Positions 41,880-49,787 of a DNA stretch of 64,000 bases are shown piece after piece. The DNA comes from Oscillospiraceae bacterium (GTDB lineage: Bacteria > Bacillota > Clostridia > Oscillospirales > Oscillospiraceae). The notes under the pieces are model-generated. The model was not told the DNA's origin. It made no database searches and saw nothing but the letters and a program-made list of their open reading frames with translations. Location: positions 62,001-126,000 of the forward strand of contig JAFQHV010000041.1 in assembly GCA_017397835.1 (NCBI GenBank), written 5' to 3'. The position numbers and the translations under genes are program-made. The number at the start of each line of letters is the position of its first letter. Within the stretch, counting starts at the first letter, position 1.

Positions 41880-42089
41880 ATGAAGAGAAGTCAAATCCAT
41901 ATCTTTCCGCACAATGACGGCTACCTGCTTACATTTGTTGATGAAGATGCCTTTGTCAGCGATTTAAGTGACAACTGTTCGTTGCGTGGTTTTTTCATTA
42001 AGGATCACGAGCCAGACGCCCAGCAGCTTGTGATTCATATGGAAGACGGAAAACCTGTGCGAGTACATTCTATCTCTATCGAAGAGTAA
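41880..42089 (+). CDS. Small element protein of 69 residues
   Basis: An unrecognised acidic protein starting MKRSQIHIFPHNDGYLLTF, after a good TTGGAGG site. It is probably a single beta-rich domain. It is part of a compact run of small genes ahead of the FtsK-like ATPase, a position where integrative elements of Firmicutes carry accessory replication or transfer factors. Confidence 0.6.
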   Translation: MKRSQIHIFPHNDGYLLTFVDEDAFVSDLSDNCSLRGFFIKDHEPDAQQLVIHMEDGKPVRVHSISIEE

Positions 42090-42137
42090 TATCGAGGAGC
42101 TGTCCTATCGGCATGACGGGGAGAAAGGAGTGCTATT

Positions 42138-42389
42138 ATGCATTCTCTGCTCATGGGATATAAGAAACTTGATTTTGTCAATTCGGAAGGAAAGACTGTC
42201 AAGGGAACGCAATTGCATCACATTCTTCCAGAAGATGATGTAATTGGAGAAGCTTGCGTGAAAACTTTCTTGCAAGATGGTTTTCCGCTGCCTGACCTTG
42301 AACCGGGTCAAGTTATCGATATCACTTACAACCACCGGAAAAAGGTGATTAAAGTTGATCTTGTTTCAATGAAGCAAGGAAGCAAGTAA
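42138..42389 (+). CDS. Small element protein of 83 residues, possibly a ssDNA-binding factor
   Basis: The sequence has an opening VNSEGKTVKGTQLHHI and closing IDITYNHRKKVIKVDLV that resemble the size and beta-barrel rhythm of filamentous-phage gene V type single-strand DNA-binding proteins, which go with rolling-circle replication. The resemblance is loose and the call rests partly on context. AAAGGAG lies ahead of the ATG. Confidence 0.5.
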   Translation: MHSLLMGYKKLDFVNSEGKTVKGTQLHHILPEDDVIGEACVKTFLQDGFPLPDLEPGQVIDITYNHRKKVIKVDLVSMKQGSK

Positions 42390-42398
42390 ACAAAAGTT

Positions 42399-42433
42399 AT
42401 TGCCGTCCTCTGCGTTGACCAGAGGACGGCAAT
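42399..42433 (+). repeat. Perfect 14-bp hairpin with 7-base loop
   Basis: ATTGCCGTCCTCTG and its complement around CGTTGAC, without a following T-tract, just before the membrane and FtsK genes. The geometry is close to that of the replication origin hairpin at 43856-43888, so a single-strand origin or a regulatory role is possible. Confidence 0.6.
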
Positions 42434-42463
42434 ACACTAGACAGAATAGAAAGGAAGTTTTTG

Positions 42464-43084
42464 ATGAACCGTCAAACAGATGTGCAAAGACGTAAGGAAA
42501 TCTTACATTTTAGAAATCAATTCGTAATGCGGATTCGTGTGTGCTATGGTTTGAGAAATCTGTTTCGGCGACCATGGAAATTGGTGTTTTTTGCCGTAGT
42601 TGTCGGGGTATTTATTGTGCTATCGAGCGGCAGAACCAACATCCTGCTTCCGGTGGAGGTCGCAGAAACGCCGTTGCTCTCGATGGTGTACGAGTGTTCT
42701 ATTGCGGCATTGAGGATCCTGATGTTTGTGCTGCTTGTGGTGGGACTGTTAATTGCCTTTGGTACGCCAAGAGCGGCAAGAGAAATCGAGAGAAATTTAG
42801 TCCATGTTAGGCTTACGGATCGATATGATTGGGGGCCAGTGCTTGTAGAAGACAGCCGCATGAAAGGAACTGCGGTTCGCAAGCTAACATTTTATTCGCA
42901 TGGCATTTCAAAAGAGATGTGGGAGAGTCGGCAACAGGCAGTAGAGGATGTTCTAAATGTGCAGTGGGTGGATGCCCCATGCTATGGGGGAAAGCGTGAG
43001 GACAATCGAAACTATATCGTCTTAACTGTAGTGCCGGGGACAGGTCCTGAGAGAAAGGAACCGCTGTATGATGACGAACTTTGA
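42464..43084 (+). CDS. Membrane partner of the FtsK-like ATPase
   Basis: A 206-residue protein with two hydrophobic helices (about 42-58 and 82-103) and a C-terminal soluble domain that ends in EPLYDDEL. It lies directly before, and overlaps by 17 bases with, the ATPase gene. In many integrative elements the FtsK/TcpA coupling protein has an N-terminal two-helix region like this fused to the motor; here the two parts are separate genes. AAGGAAG precedes the ATG at 42464. Confidence 0.65.
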   Translation: MNRQTDVQRRKEILHFRNQFVMRIRVCYGLRNLFRRPWKLVFFAVVVGVFIVLSSGRTNILLPVEVAETPLLSMVYECSIAALRILMFVLLVVGLLIAFGTPRAAREIERNLVHVRLTDRYDWGPVLVEDSRMKGTAVRKLTFYSHGISKEMWESRQQAVEDVLNVQWVDAPCYGGKREDNRNYIVLTVVPGTGPERKEPLYDDEL

Positions 43085-43844
43085 TGTGCATTATCTTACC
43101 CTTGGTTGTAATCTTGACACTTGGAACAACCATGGGAAGAAAGAAGCCATTTCGATTGATTTGTCTCCGCAGAACAACAGCCACATGCTTTTGTGTGGTA
43201 TGAGCGGCTCGGGCAAGAGTTACATGGAGCAGGCAATTTTAGCAAAACTTTCTTTAGCCGAACCGGATGGGGAAATCTTCTTTGCTGACTACAAAGGGGA
43301 TGACAGCTTTTTGCATCTTCGGAATTGTTCGCGATACTATTCGTACTTGGACTCCCTGTGCGCTTTGGATGCGGTACATAGCAAGCTGCTTATGCGGCAA
43401 TCGGGCGAGGACACGACACGTAATCCGGTGACACTCATTTTTGACGAGTACATGGCTGCGGTTCTAAATCTCCTTGCGCAGGACAAGAAGAACGCTGCTG
43501 CCGTCATGGGCAAAGTCAGCGAAATTCTACTCCTTGGACGTTCCCTGTCGGTGCGATTTATCTGCGTTTGTCAAAGACCGGATGCGCTTGCATTTCCTGC
43601 TGGGTCGCGCCTGAACTATGGAATCGTATGTGTGCTTGGGGCGGCAGTACGGTCAATTTATGAAATGCTGCTGCCTGACTTCCGGGAAGAAGTGCAAGGG
43701 CGGCAGTTTGGCCGGGGTGAGGGTGTTGTTCTGCTGCAAGGCTCGGAACTGCGATATATCAAGGTTCCTACAGTGCAGGACAGCAGGCGCATGAAAGAAC
43801 TCTGTGCAGCGGCATTAAGTCGCCGCCCGCCGCGCGAAGCGTAA
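43068..43844 (+). CDS. FtsK/SpoIIIE-like DNA translocase or coupling ATPase
   Basis: A 258-residue soluble ATPase with Walker A GMSGSGKS (near residue 44), Walker B TLIFDEY and a sensor-like CQRPDAL. It belongs to the HerA/FtsK group that pumps DNA through a membrane pore. Only the motor is present, without the gamma DNA-orienting domain. Together with the preceding membrane protein it could move the element DNA between cells, as in elements that need only an FtsK-like pump. A GC-rich hairpin covers its final codons. Confidence 0.82.
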   Translation: MMTNFDVHYLTLGCNLDTWNNHGKKEAISIDLSPQNNSHMLLCGMSGSGKSYMEQAILAKLSLAEPDGEIFFADYKGDDSFLHLRNCSRYYSYLDSLCALDAVHSKLLMRQSGEDTTRNPVTLIFDEYMAAVLNLLAQDKKNAAAVMGKVSEILLLGRSLSVRFICVCQRPDALAFPAGSRLNYGIVCVLGAAVRSIYEMLLPDFREEVQGRQFGRGEGVVLLQGSELRYIKVPTVQDSRRMKELCAAALSRRPPREA

Positions 43845-43855
43845 GGCGGGCGGCG
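43821..43855 (+). repeat. GC-rich inverted repeat beside the origin
   Basis: An 11-bp perfect stem CGCCGCCCGCC/GGCGGGCGGCG with a 13-base loop abuts the left arm of the TAGTATTAC hairpin. It could be a terminator-like element or part of Rep recognition. Confidence 0.7.
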
Positions 43856-43888
43856 GGTTGCAGAGGGTTAGTATTACCCTCTGCAACC
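43856..43888 (+). other. Rolling-circle replication origin with circovirus-type nonanucleotide
   Basis: A perfect 13-bp stem (GGTTGCAGAGGGT and complement) exposes a 7-base loop. TAGTATTAC spans the loop and the first bases of the right arm (43869-43877), the position it has in circovirus origins, where Rep nicks TAGTATT/AC. It lies 36 bp upstream of the rep start codon. No other feature of the region explains it. Confidence 0.88.
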
Positions 43889-43923
43889 TCCGTACCATGA
43901 ACCATAGAAAGGGTGAATCTATC

Positions 43924-44934
43924 ATGGAGAAAGACACGCGACACAGAAAATATCTTCTCACCATCAATAACCCGAGCGAGGATTGGACACACGAAAAAAT
44001 AAAAGCTGTATTGGATTCTTTGCAGCTTAAATATTGGTGCATGGCTGATGAAATCGGGTTGCAAGAGCAGACACCGCATACCCATGTATTTTTTGTGGTT
44101 CACACCTCGGCTGTTCGCTTTTCGACGGTCAAAGGCCTATTCCCTACTGCTCATATTGACCCGGCCAACGGCAGCAGCGCAGAAAACCGCGCCTATGTTC
44201 AGAAGTCCGGGAAATGGGCTGACGACCCAAAGGCCGATACGGCGATTCCTGGCACCTTTGAGGAATGGGGCGAGCTGCCCATAGAACGGCGGGGAGAACG
44301 GACTGATCTTGCCGTGCTCTATCAGTACATAAAAGACGGGCTTTCTAACTTTGAAATCATGGAGCAGAATGCGGATTACCTTTTAAATCTTGAAAAGATA
44401 GAGCGGGCGAGACAGGCCGTGAGGGAACAGCAATATCGGGATACGTTTCGGCAGTTGGAAACGGTATACATTTGGGGGTCTACCGGAACAGGAAAGACCC
44501 GTAGTGTAATGGAGAAATACAGTTACTCGGGCGTTTACAGAGTGACGGACTATTCGCATCCGTTTGACAGTTATGCCGGGGAAGATGTACTTCTGTTGGA
44601 CGAGTACAGCAGCAACTTCAAAATCCGCGATCTGCTCAACTATTTGGACGGATATCCGCTGAATTTGCCTTGCCGATATACAAACCGCGTGGCCTGTTAT
44701 ACAAAGGTCTATATCATTTCAAACCTCTGCCTATCCAGACAGTACCCCGAGGTGCAATTTGATTCTCCGGCGACCTTTGCGGCGCTTATGCGGCGAATCC
44801 ACAAAGTTGTGCGCTATACGGGGGCAAACCAATTTGAGGAGTATAAAACTGACGATTATCTTAAACTGTGGTTTGTGTTCCCGGAACATAGAGTGCCCTT
44901 TGACGATAGAGGGGGTGGCAATTGCGGAGGCTGA
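43924..44934 (+). CDS. rep: CRESS-type replication initiator (HUH endonuclease plus SF3 helicase)
   Basis: A 336-residue Rep of the type found in circoviruses and related bacterial plasmids. The endonuclease motifs are LLTINNPS (residues 11-18), TPHTHVFFV with His52 and His54 binding the metal, and ENRAYVQK with Tyr91 as nicking residue. The helicase motifs are GSTGTGKT (185-192), VLLLDEY (Walker B), KVYIISN (motif C) and a late Arg-rich MRRIHKVVRY. Motif order and spacing are strikingly like porcine circovirus Rep. It nicks the adjacent TAGTATTAC hairpin to begin rolling-circle copying of the excised circle. GAAAGGG precedes the ATG at 43924. Confidence 0.92.
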   Translation: MEKDTRHRKYLLTINNPSEDWTHEKIKAVLDSLQLKYWCMADEIGLQEQTPHTHVFFVVHTSAVRFSTVKGLFPTAHIDPANGSSAENRAYVQKSGKWADDPKADTAIPGTFEEWGELPIERRGERTDLAVLYQYIKDGLSNFEIMEQNADYLLNLEKIERARQAVREQQYRDTFRQLETVYIWGSTGTGKTRSVMEKYSYSGVYRVTDYSHPFDSYAGEDVLLLDEYSSNFKIRDLLNYLDGYPLNLPCRYTNRVACYTKVYIISNLCLSRQYPEVQFDSPATFAALMRRIHKVVRYTGANQFEEYKTDDYLKLWFVFPEHRVPFDDRGGGNCGG

Positions 44935-45124
44935 AAAAGTACCCATTCACCTGAAAATGGCGCTGACAATCAGGGAGGCGGCAGAGTACAGCAATATCGG
45001 GATCAACAAAATCGACAGTATGCTTCGTACACCAAACTGCCCGTTTGTTCTTTACGTTGGAACAAAGAAACTGGTCAAACGCAGGGAATTTGAGCAATAC
45101 ATAGCAGAAAAATTGGTGATATGA
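44915..45124 (+). CDS. xis: Excisionase (Xis) of the Tn916 type
   Basis: A 69-residue winged-helix protein: VPIHLKMALTIREAAEYSNIGINKI followed by FVLYVGTKKLVKRREFEQYI, closely parallel to Tn916 Xis. A GTG at 44915 gives the length usual for this family and overlaps the rep end by 20 bases; the ATG at 44957 would cut off the conserved VPI. It bends DNA at the attachment sites and steers the integrase towards excision. Confidence 0.85.
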   Translation: MAIAEAEKVPIHLKMALTIREAAEYSNIGINKIDSMLRTPNCPFVLYVGTKKLVKRREFEQYIAEKLVI

Positions 45125-45137
45125 AGTTACTTCGCTA

Positions 45138-45166
45138 TTGAGAAAAGACCGTCCTCATGTTACAAT
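45138..45166 (+). promoter_or_regulatory. Integrase promoter overlapping an inverted repeat
   Basis: TTGAGA and TACAAT with a 17-bp spacer; CCTCATG (45153-45159) in the spacer is mirrored by CATGAGG (45177-45183), suggesting an operator or attenuator. Confidence 0.6.
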
Positions 45167-45214
45167 ACTCTTGTTGCATGAGGGCTCTTTTCTTTTATTA
45201 GAAAGGAGTTCGAA

Positions 45215-46405
45215 ATGGGGAAAAGCCTAAAAGGAAAAGAATGTGGCAAGGGTATCTGCCAGAGAAAGGACGGTTTATATTACGCAAGGTTTGTAGATAA
45301 GTGGGGAAAGCGCCATGAAAAGTACTTCCCCACACTTCCGGAAGCCCGTAACTGGTTGGACGATGCAAAATATGCCGACAAGCATGATAATGTATTTGTG
45401 CCGTCAGATATGACGGTTGATACATGGTTTGAATACTGGATCAACAATATCGTTGGTGATTTGGCCCCAAACACCCGGAGGAATTATCGGGAACGATATG
45501 CGCACAACATTCAGCCTGTGATCGGGAAAATGCAGTTGTCGGATGTGAAACCGATGCACTGTAAAATAGTTTTGAACCGTATGAATGCCGATTATGCCGG
45601 GTCTACGATCCGACAGGCCTACATTACGATGGGAACCATGTTCCGTGCGGCAGTTATGAATGATATGATTGCCAAACACCCTATGGATGGTGTAAGATAC
45701 ACCAAGCCGGTTCGGGCAGTCAATGACATCAAATTCCTCACTGTTCAGGAGCAGCAGCGGTTTTTGGAAGTGGCAAAGCGGTCACACAATTATTTTCAAT
45801 ATGCGCTGCTTTTGGAAACGGGGTTGCGTACAGGGGAGCTTGTTGGTTTGACATGGGATGCCATCGACTGGGAAAAACGCACGCTCACAGTCAATAAGAC
45901 GTTGGAGTATCGTCACAAACAAGGCGTATGGCGGGCGGGGCCACCCAAGACACAGCAGAGTTACCGCACCATTCCTCTGACGAACAGGGCCTATGAGATT
46001 CTGAAAGAAGTGCAGGCGGGTGTATGTGACCGAAAGGAATCGGCAACGCTGTCTCAAACCTTAGAGTACACGGATCGGCATACAGGAGCAAAAGCAAAAC
46101 TTGTCATGCGTGACCTTGTGTTTATCAACTGGCGAACAGGTGAGCCTGCGAAGAACAGTTCTTATGATACCCACTTATACAAGCTGTGTGACGAGGCCGG
46201 GATCAAGCGGTTCTGTATGCACGCCCTGCGGCATACTTACGCCACACGAGCGATTGAAAGCGGAATGCAGCCAAAGGTTCTGCAAAAACTGCTTGGGCAT
46301 GCAAGCATCAAAACAACCATGGACAGGTATGTTCATGTGACAGACGATTCCATGTTGGATGCCATACGGCAGTTTGAAAAAGCCAATCTGCCTGAAATGG
46401 TGTAA
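45215..46405 (+). CDS. int: Tyrosine integrase of the Tn916 family
   Basis: A 396-residue recombinase with an AP2-like arm-binding N-terminus (GLYYARFVDKWGKRHEKYF), a SAM-like core-binding domain (about 70-160) and the catalytic set: Arg205 in TGLRTGE, His336 and Arg339 in HALRH, His362 in LGHAS and Tyr372 in DRYVH. It excises and inserts the element at the ychF start. GAAAGGAG precedes the ATG. The gene ends 64 bp before ychF with no terminator, so transcription from int may enter ychF. Confidence 0.95.
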   Translation: MGKSLKGKECGKGICQRKDGLYYARFVDKWGKRHEKYFPTLPEARNWLDDAKYADKHDNVFVPSDMTVDTWFEYWINNIVGDLAPNTRRNYRERYAHNIQPVIGKMQLSDVKPMHCKIVLNRMNADYAGSTIRQAYITMGTMFRAAVMNDMIAKHPMDGVRYTKPVRAVNDIKFLTVQEQQRFLEVAKRSHNYFQYALLLETGLRTGELVGLTWDAIDWEKRTLTVNKTLEYRHKQGVWRAGPPKTQQSYRTIPLTNRAYEILKEVQAGVCDRKESATLSQTLEYTDRHTGAKAKLVMRDLVFINWRTGEPAKNSSYDTHLYKLCDEAGIKRFCMHALRHTYATRAIESGMQPKVLQKLLGHASIKTTMDRYVHVTDDSMLDAIRQFEKANLPEMV

Positions 46406-46467
46406 AAATGGTGTAAACCATCTGCATGAACCGCCTGAAACCATTGAAAATAAAGGAGAATAGAAAT

Positions 46468-46485
46468 ATATGAAATTAGGTATCG
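46468..46485 (+). other. Right attachment site, embedded in the ychF start
   Basis: ATATGAAATTAGGTATCG; GGTATCG is shared with the left end. The element supplies TAAAGGAG (46451-46458) and the first six or so codons of ychF, so the gene remains intact after integration. Confidence 0.75.
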
Positions 46486-47558
46486 TGGGTCTGCCCAACG
46501 TGGGCAAAAGTACCCTGTTCAACGCCATCACCAACGCCGGCGCCGAGAGCGCCAACTACCCCTTCTGCACCATCGACCCCAACGTGGGCATGGTGGCGGT
46601 CCCCGACTACCGACTGGACAAGCTGTCCGAGATGTACAACCCCAAAAAGACCACCCCCGCGGTCATCGAGTTCGTAGACATCGCCGGTCTGGTGAAAGGC
46701 GCCAGCCGGGGCGAGGGTCTGGGCAACAAGTTCCTGGGCAATATCCGCATGACCGATGCCATCGTCCACGTGGTGCGCTGCTTCGACGACGACAACGTCA
46801 TCCATGTGGAGGGCTCCACCGACCCCCTGCGCGACATCGACACCATTGACCTGGAACTGGTCATGGCCGATTTGGAGATGGTGGATCGCCGCATCGACAA
46901 AGCCAAAAAGGCCGCCAAGGGCGACAAGAAGTTCCTGCAGGAGGCCGCTGACTTCGAGGGTCTGCGCGACTGGCTCAACGACGGCAAGTCCGCCCGCACG
47001 TACGAGGCGGTGAACATCGCCGCCGAGTACCCCGACTGCGAGCTGCTCAGCCTGAAACCCGTTATCTACGCCGCCAATCTGGACGAGGACGGCTTTGCCG
47101 ACCCCGCCGCCGTGCCCTACTACAATCAGGTCGCCAACCGCGCCGCCGAGCAGGGCGCCCAGGTCGTCCCCGTCTGCGCCAAGCTGGAGGCCGAGATCGC
47201 CGAGCTGGCTGCCGAGGAAAAGGCTATGTTCCTGGAGGATCTGGGCATTGCCGAGTCCGGTCTGGATCGTCTGGTCAAGGCCAGCTACTCCCTGCTGGGT
47301 CTGATCTCCTACCTGACCAGCGGCGAGGACGAGTGCCGTGCCTGGACCATTACCCGGGGCACCAAGGCTCCCCAGGCCGCCGGCAAGATCCACTCCGACT
47401 TTGAGCGGGGCTTCATCCGGGCCGAGGTGGTGTCCTACGAGGACCTGATGGCTTGCGGCACCATGGCCGCCGCCCGGGAAAAGGGTCTGATCCGGTCTGA
47501 AGGCAAAGAGTACGTAGTGCAGGACGGCGACATCATCCTGTTCCGGTTCAACGTATGA
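46470..47558 (+). CDS. ychF: YchF/OLA1 redox-linked ATPase
   Basis: YchF is an Obg-family P-loop protein that binds ATP rather than GTP and associates with ribosomes. The 362-residue protein has GLPNVGKST at residues 6-14, [10 protein letters not shown], the NxxE-type specificity loop and the C-terminal TGS domain ending in the family sequence [13 protein letters not shown]. Its first codons and ribosome site are element-derived (see the att entries). A strong terminator follows. Confidence 0.95.
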   Translation: MKLGIVGLPNVGKSTLFNAITNAGAESANYPFCTIDPNVGMVAVPDYRLDKLSEMYNPKKTTPAVIEFVDIAGLVKGASRGEGLGNKFLGNIRMTDAIVHVVRCFDDDNVIHVEGSTDPLRDIDTIDLELVMADLEMVDRRIDKAKKAAKGDKKFLQEAADFEGLRDWLNDGKSARTYEAVNIAAEYPDCELLSLKPVIYAANLDEDGFADPAAVPYYNQVANRAAEQGAQVVPVCAKLEAEIAELAAEEKAMFLEDLGIAESGLDRLVKASYSLLGLISYLTSGEDECRAWTITRGTKAPQAAGKIHSDFERGFIRAEVVSYEDLMACGTMAAAREKGLIRSEGKEYVVQDGDIILFRFNV

Positions 47559-47567
47559 CTTCAACAT

Positions 47568-47607
47568 AAAAAACCGCCCCTTGCCGCACGGCAAGGGGCG
47601 GTTTTTT
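47568..47607. terminator. Bidirectional intrinsic terminator
   Basis: Stem AACCGCCCCTTGCC/GGCAAGGGGCGGTT with A and T runs. Confidence 0.9.
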
Positions 47608-48349
47608 ATTCCATCAAATCCTCTACCTGTTCAAACCGGGCGGCCGCACGGTCAATGCCGAGTTGACGGGCCACCTGCAGTTTTTTGCGGATCGTGGCTC
47701 CGTCATCAAACAAAACAAAGTGTGCCCCGCCCTCCGCCGTCATGTAGGTAAAATACCGGGCACACAGCTCATCGGAGAAGAACACGCTGGGTTTCAGCCG
47801 TTCCATCAGCGCCGACAGTTCCGGGCCGGTCAGCGGACGGCCGCAGCCCGACCACGCAGGCAAGAGGAAGTCCTCCGCCGACCGCTCGATCCACAGCGCC
47901 ACCCGCTGCACACCGCCAAACTGCTCCGCCGCCTCCTGCAGACGGCAGGTAAGGCTCCCCCCGGACAGGGCCGAGCCAATCAGTACCCGGGCCGTTCGCG
48001 TATGCTGCCCCCAGCGTTCCGGCACGTACAGGTCTATCCTCCGTCGGGCCAGCACCTCATCCAACTGGGCCGCCAACTGCCGGGGCACGCTTTGCTTGCC
48101 CATACAGATAACTCCACGAAAATTTCGTGTCGTGCATTCGCTCACAATTTGCCGACACAGGCCGGGCATCTCCCCTCTGCCGTCAAGCCCACCGACATCC
48201 AGCACCATAGCCCCGCCCCGCAGGTTGTTCTGTCCCATCCGCATCAGCCGGCCGCCCTGTCCCAACCGATAGACCGGGTGGGCCGGAGTGAATCCCTGCC
48301 GAAGTTCCGACAGCCGATTGGGCGGGGTAATGACCAGTATCTCCTCCAC
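47606..48349 (-). CDS. Unrecognised soluble protein with TIM-barrel-like ending
   Basis: A 247-residue protein, probably starting with GTG at 48349. It has alternating hydrophobic strands and helices; the final FVLFDDGATIRKKLQVARQLGI is reminiscent of the last strand and helix of GH18-like spore and wall proteins, and MVLDVGGLDGRG suggests a barrel strand. No catalytic DxxDxDxE is present. It may be a degenerate glycosidase-fold protein. Function unknown. Confidence 0.5.
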   Translation of the reverse strand: MEEILVITPPNRLSELRQGFTPAHPVYRLGQGGRLMRMGQNNLRGGAMVLDVGGLDGRGEMPGLCRQIVSECTTRNFRGVICMGKQSVPRQLAAQLDEVLARRRIDLYVPERWGQHTRTARVLIGSALSGGSLTCRLQEAAEQFGGVQRVALWIERSAEDFLLPAWSGCGRPLTGPELSALMERLKPSVFFSDELCARYFTYMTAEGGAHFVLFDDGATIRKKLQVARQLGIDRAAARFEQVEDLME

Positions 48350-48432
48350 AGGCTTGCCCCCATTCTCAAAAGATGTTATACTGAATAAAATTATGTCCCC
48401 AATGGTCGGGGTAGAACAAGGAGGTATGCCCG

Positions 48433-48939
48433 GTGGCGTTTTCTCTGTTTCCCAAGGCGTACTATAAGAATATACTGGACATTCGTCCCGGGCCGTTGAC
48501 CGCTCGCGGCATCACGTTGCTGTTGGTGGATCTGGACAACACCCTCGTCCCCTACAAGACCCCCTCCCCCACCCCGGAGCTGATCGCCTGGCGGCAGGAG
48601 ATGGAGGCAGGCGGCGTGCAGGTGTTCCTGCTGTCCAACAGCCGCAAGCCCACCCGCCCCGGCAGTTTTGCCGGTCAGCTTGGCATCGACTTCATCGGCC
48701 ACGCGGGCAAGCCTAAGCGCGCGGGTTTTCTGGCCGCCATGGAGCGCACCGGCCGCACCCCCGCCCAAACCGCCATTGCCGGCGACCAGATCTTCACCGA
48801 CATATTGGGCGGCAACCGCTCCGGCGTGACTTCCATTTTGATTGAACCCATCCGTCTGGCCGGCAACCCCGGCCGCTACCTGCGCTACTGGGCCGAAACT
48901 CCCCTCCGCCTTGCGGCAACGAAGCGAGGCGCACTGTGA
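48433..48939 (+). CDS. YqeG-family HAD phosphatase
   Basis: A 168-residue HAD superfamily IIIA protein with motif I LLLVDLDNTLVPY, motif II LLSNSRK and the AGDQIFTDILGGNR motif. YqeG proteins are conserved in Firmicutes, often next to ribosome-assembly GTPases, and may dephosphorylate phosphatidylglycerophosphate or a nucleotide; the substrate is not certain. GTG at 48433 has AAGGAGG eight bases upstream. The next gene overlaps it by four bases. Confidence 0.85.
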   Translation: MAFSLFPKAYYKNILDIRPGPLTARGITLLLVDLDNTLVPYKTPSPTPELIAWRQEMEAGGVQVFLLSNSRKPTRPGSFAGQLGIDFIGHAGKPKRAGFLAAMERTGRTPAQTAIAGDQIFTDILGGNRSGVTSILIEPIRLAGNPGRYLRYWAETPLRLAATKRGAL

Positions 48940-49787
48940 GCGCCCGGTTCGGCCCCGCGGGCAACGCGGAAAATTTCCCCGGCAAGTCCTCTGCCGATGC
49001 CCCAAAGTGGCTGGCGGAGCTAGGTTTGGACTGTTACGAGTATCAATGCGGCAAGGGTGTCCACGTAGGTGAGGACACCGCCCGCAAGGTGGGCCGACAG
49101 GCGGCGGAACACGGCATCATCCTGTCCCTCCACGCCCCTTACTTCATCAATCTTGCCAACCCCGACCCGGACAGTCTTGTCAAAACCACCGGCTATATCA
49201 CCGGGGCCTGCCTTGTGGCAAGTCAAATGGGCGCCAAACGCGTCGTCATTCACTCCGGCGCCTTGATGAAGCGCACCCGACGCGAGGCGTTGGACACCGC
49301 CCTGACCTCCCTGAAGCACGTGCTGTCCGTCTGCGACGATATGGGGTTCGGTCACATCGCCCTGTGCCCGGAAACCATGGGCAAGATCAACCAATTGGGC
49401 GATCTGGACGAAGTGCTGGAGCTGTGCTGTTTGGACGAGCGGCTCGTCCCCTGCGTGGACTTCGGCCACCTGTACGCCCGCTCCTTGGGCGCGGACGACG
49501 GCGAAGCGGCCATGGAGCGCATTCTCGACCGCATGGAACAGGTATTGGGTGCGGAACGGGCAAGCCGTTTCCACAGCCATTTCTCCCACATTGAATTTAC
49601 TCCCAACGGCGGCGAGAAGTGCCACCGCACCTTTGACGAAGACGGCGGCTTCGGCCCGGACTGGGCACCCCTTGCAAGCGCGGTGGCCCGCCGTGGGTGG
49701 AGTCCCACCTTTATCTGCGAGTCTGCCGGAACGCAGGCGCAGGATGCCGCGACCATGAAACGCATTTACCGGGAGGCATTGAAATGA
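48936..49787 (+). CDS. Endonuclease IV-like (AP endonuclease family 2) TIM-barrel protein
   Basis: A 283-residue protein with the Zn-binding set of Nfo-type enzymes: SLHAPYFINLAN, VIHSG, CPETMG, CVDFGHLYAR, HSHFSHIEF and a late ICES. It probably cleaves at abasic sites in damaged DNA. It has a GTG start overlapping the yqeG stop and is itself coupled (ATGA) to the peptidase gene, forming a three-gene unit. Confidence 0.83.
   Translation: MSARFGPAGNAENFPGKSSADAPKWLAELGLDCYEYQCGKGVHVGEDTARKVGRQAAEHGIILSLHAPYFINLANPDPDSLVKTTGYITGACLVASQMGAKRVVIHSGALMKRTRREALDTALTSLKHVLSVCDDMGFGHIALCPETMGKINQLGDLDEVLELCCLDERLVPCVDFGHLYARSLGADDGEAAMERILDRMEQVLGAERASRFHSHFSHIEFTPNGGEKCHRTFDEDGGFGPDWAPLASAVARRGWSPTFICESAGTQAQDAATMKRIYREALK

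Larger units (their letters stand above)
38032..46485 (+). mobile_element. Integrated rolling-circle element with CRESS-type Rep, inserted at the ychF start
   Basis: The 8.45-kb segment is bounded by GGTATCG at 38032-38038 and 46479-46485. It is markedly richer in A+T than the flanks and carries an AbiTii-type gene, a repressor, small genes, a membrane protein and FtsK-like ATPase, a CRESS-type rep with its origin, an excisionase and a tyrosine integrase. There are no relaxase or type IV secretion genes. The layout Int-Xis-Rep-FtsK is like that of actinomycete integrative elements that transfer double-stranded DNA. Confidence 0.85.
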
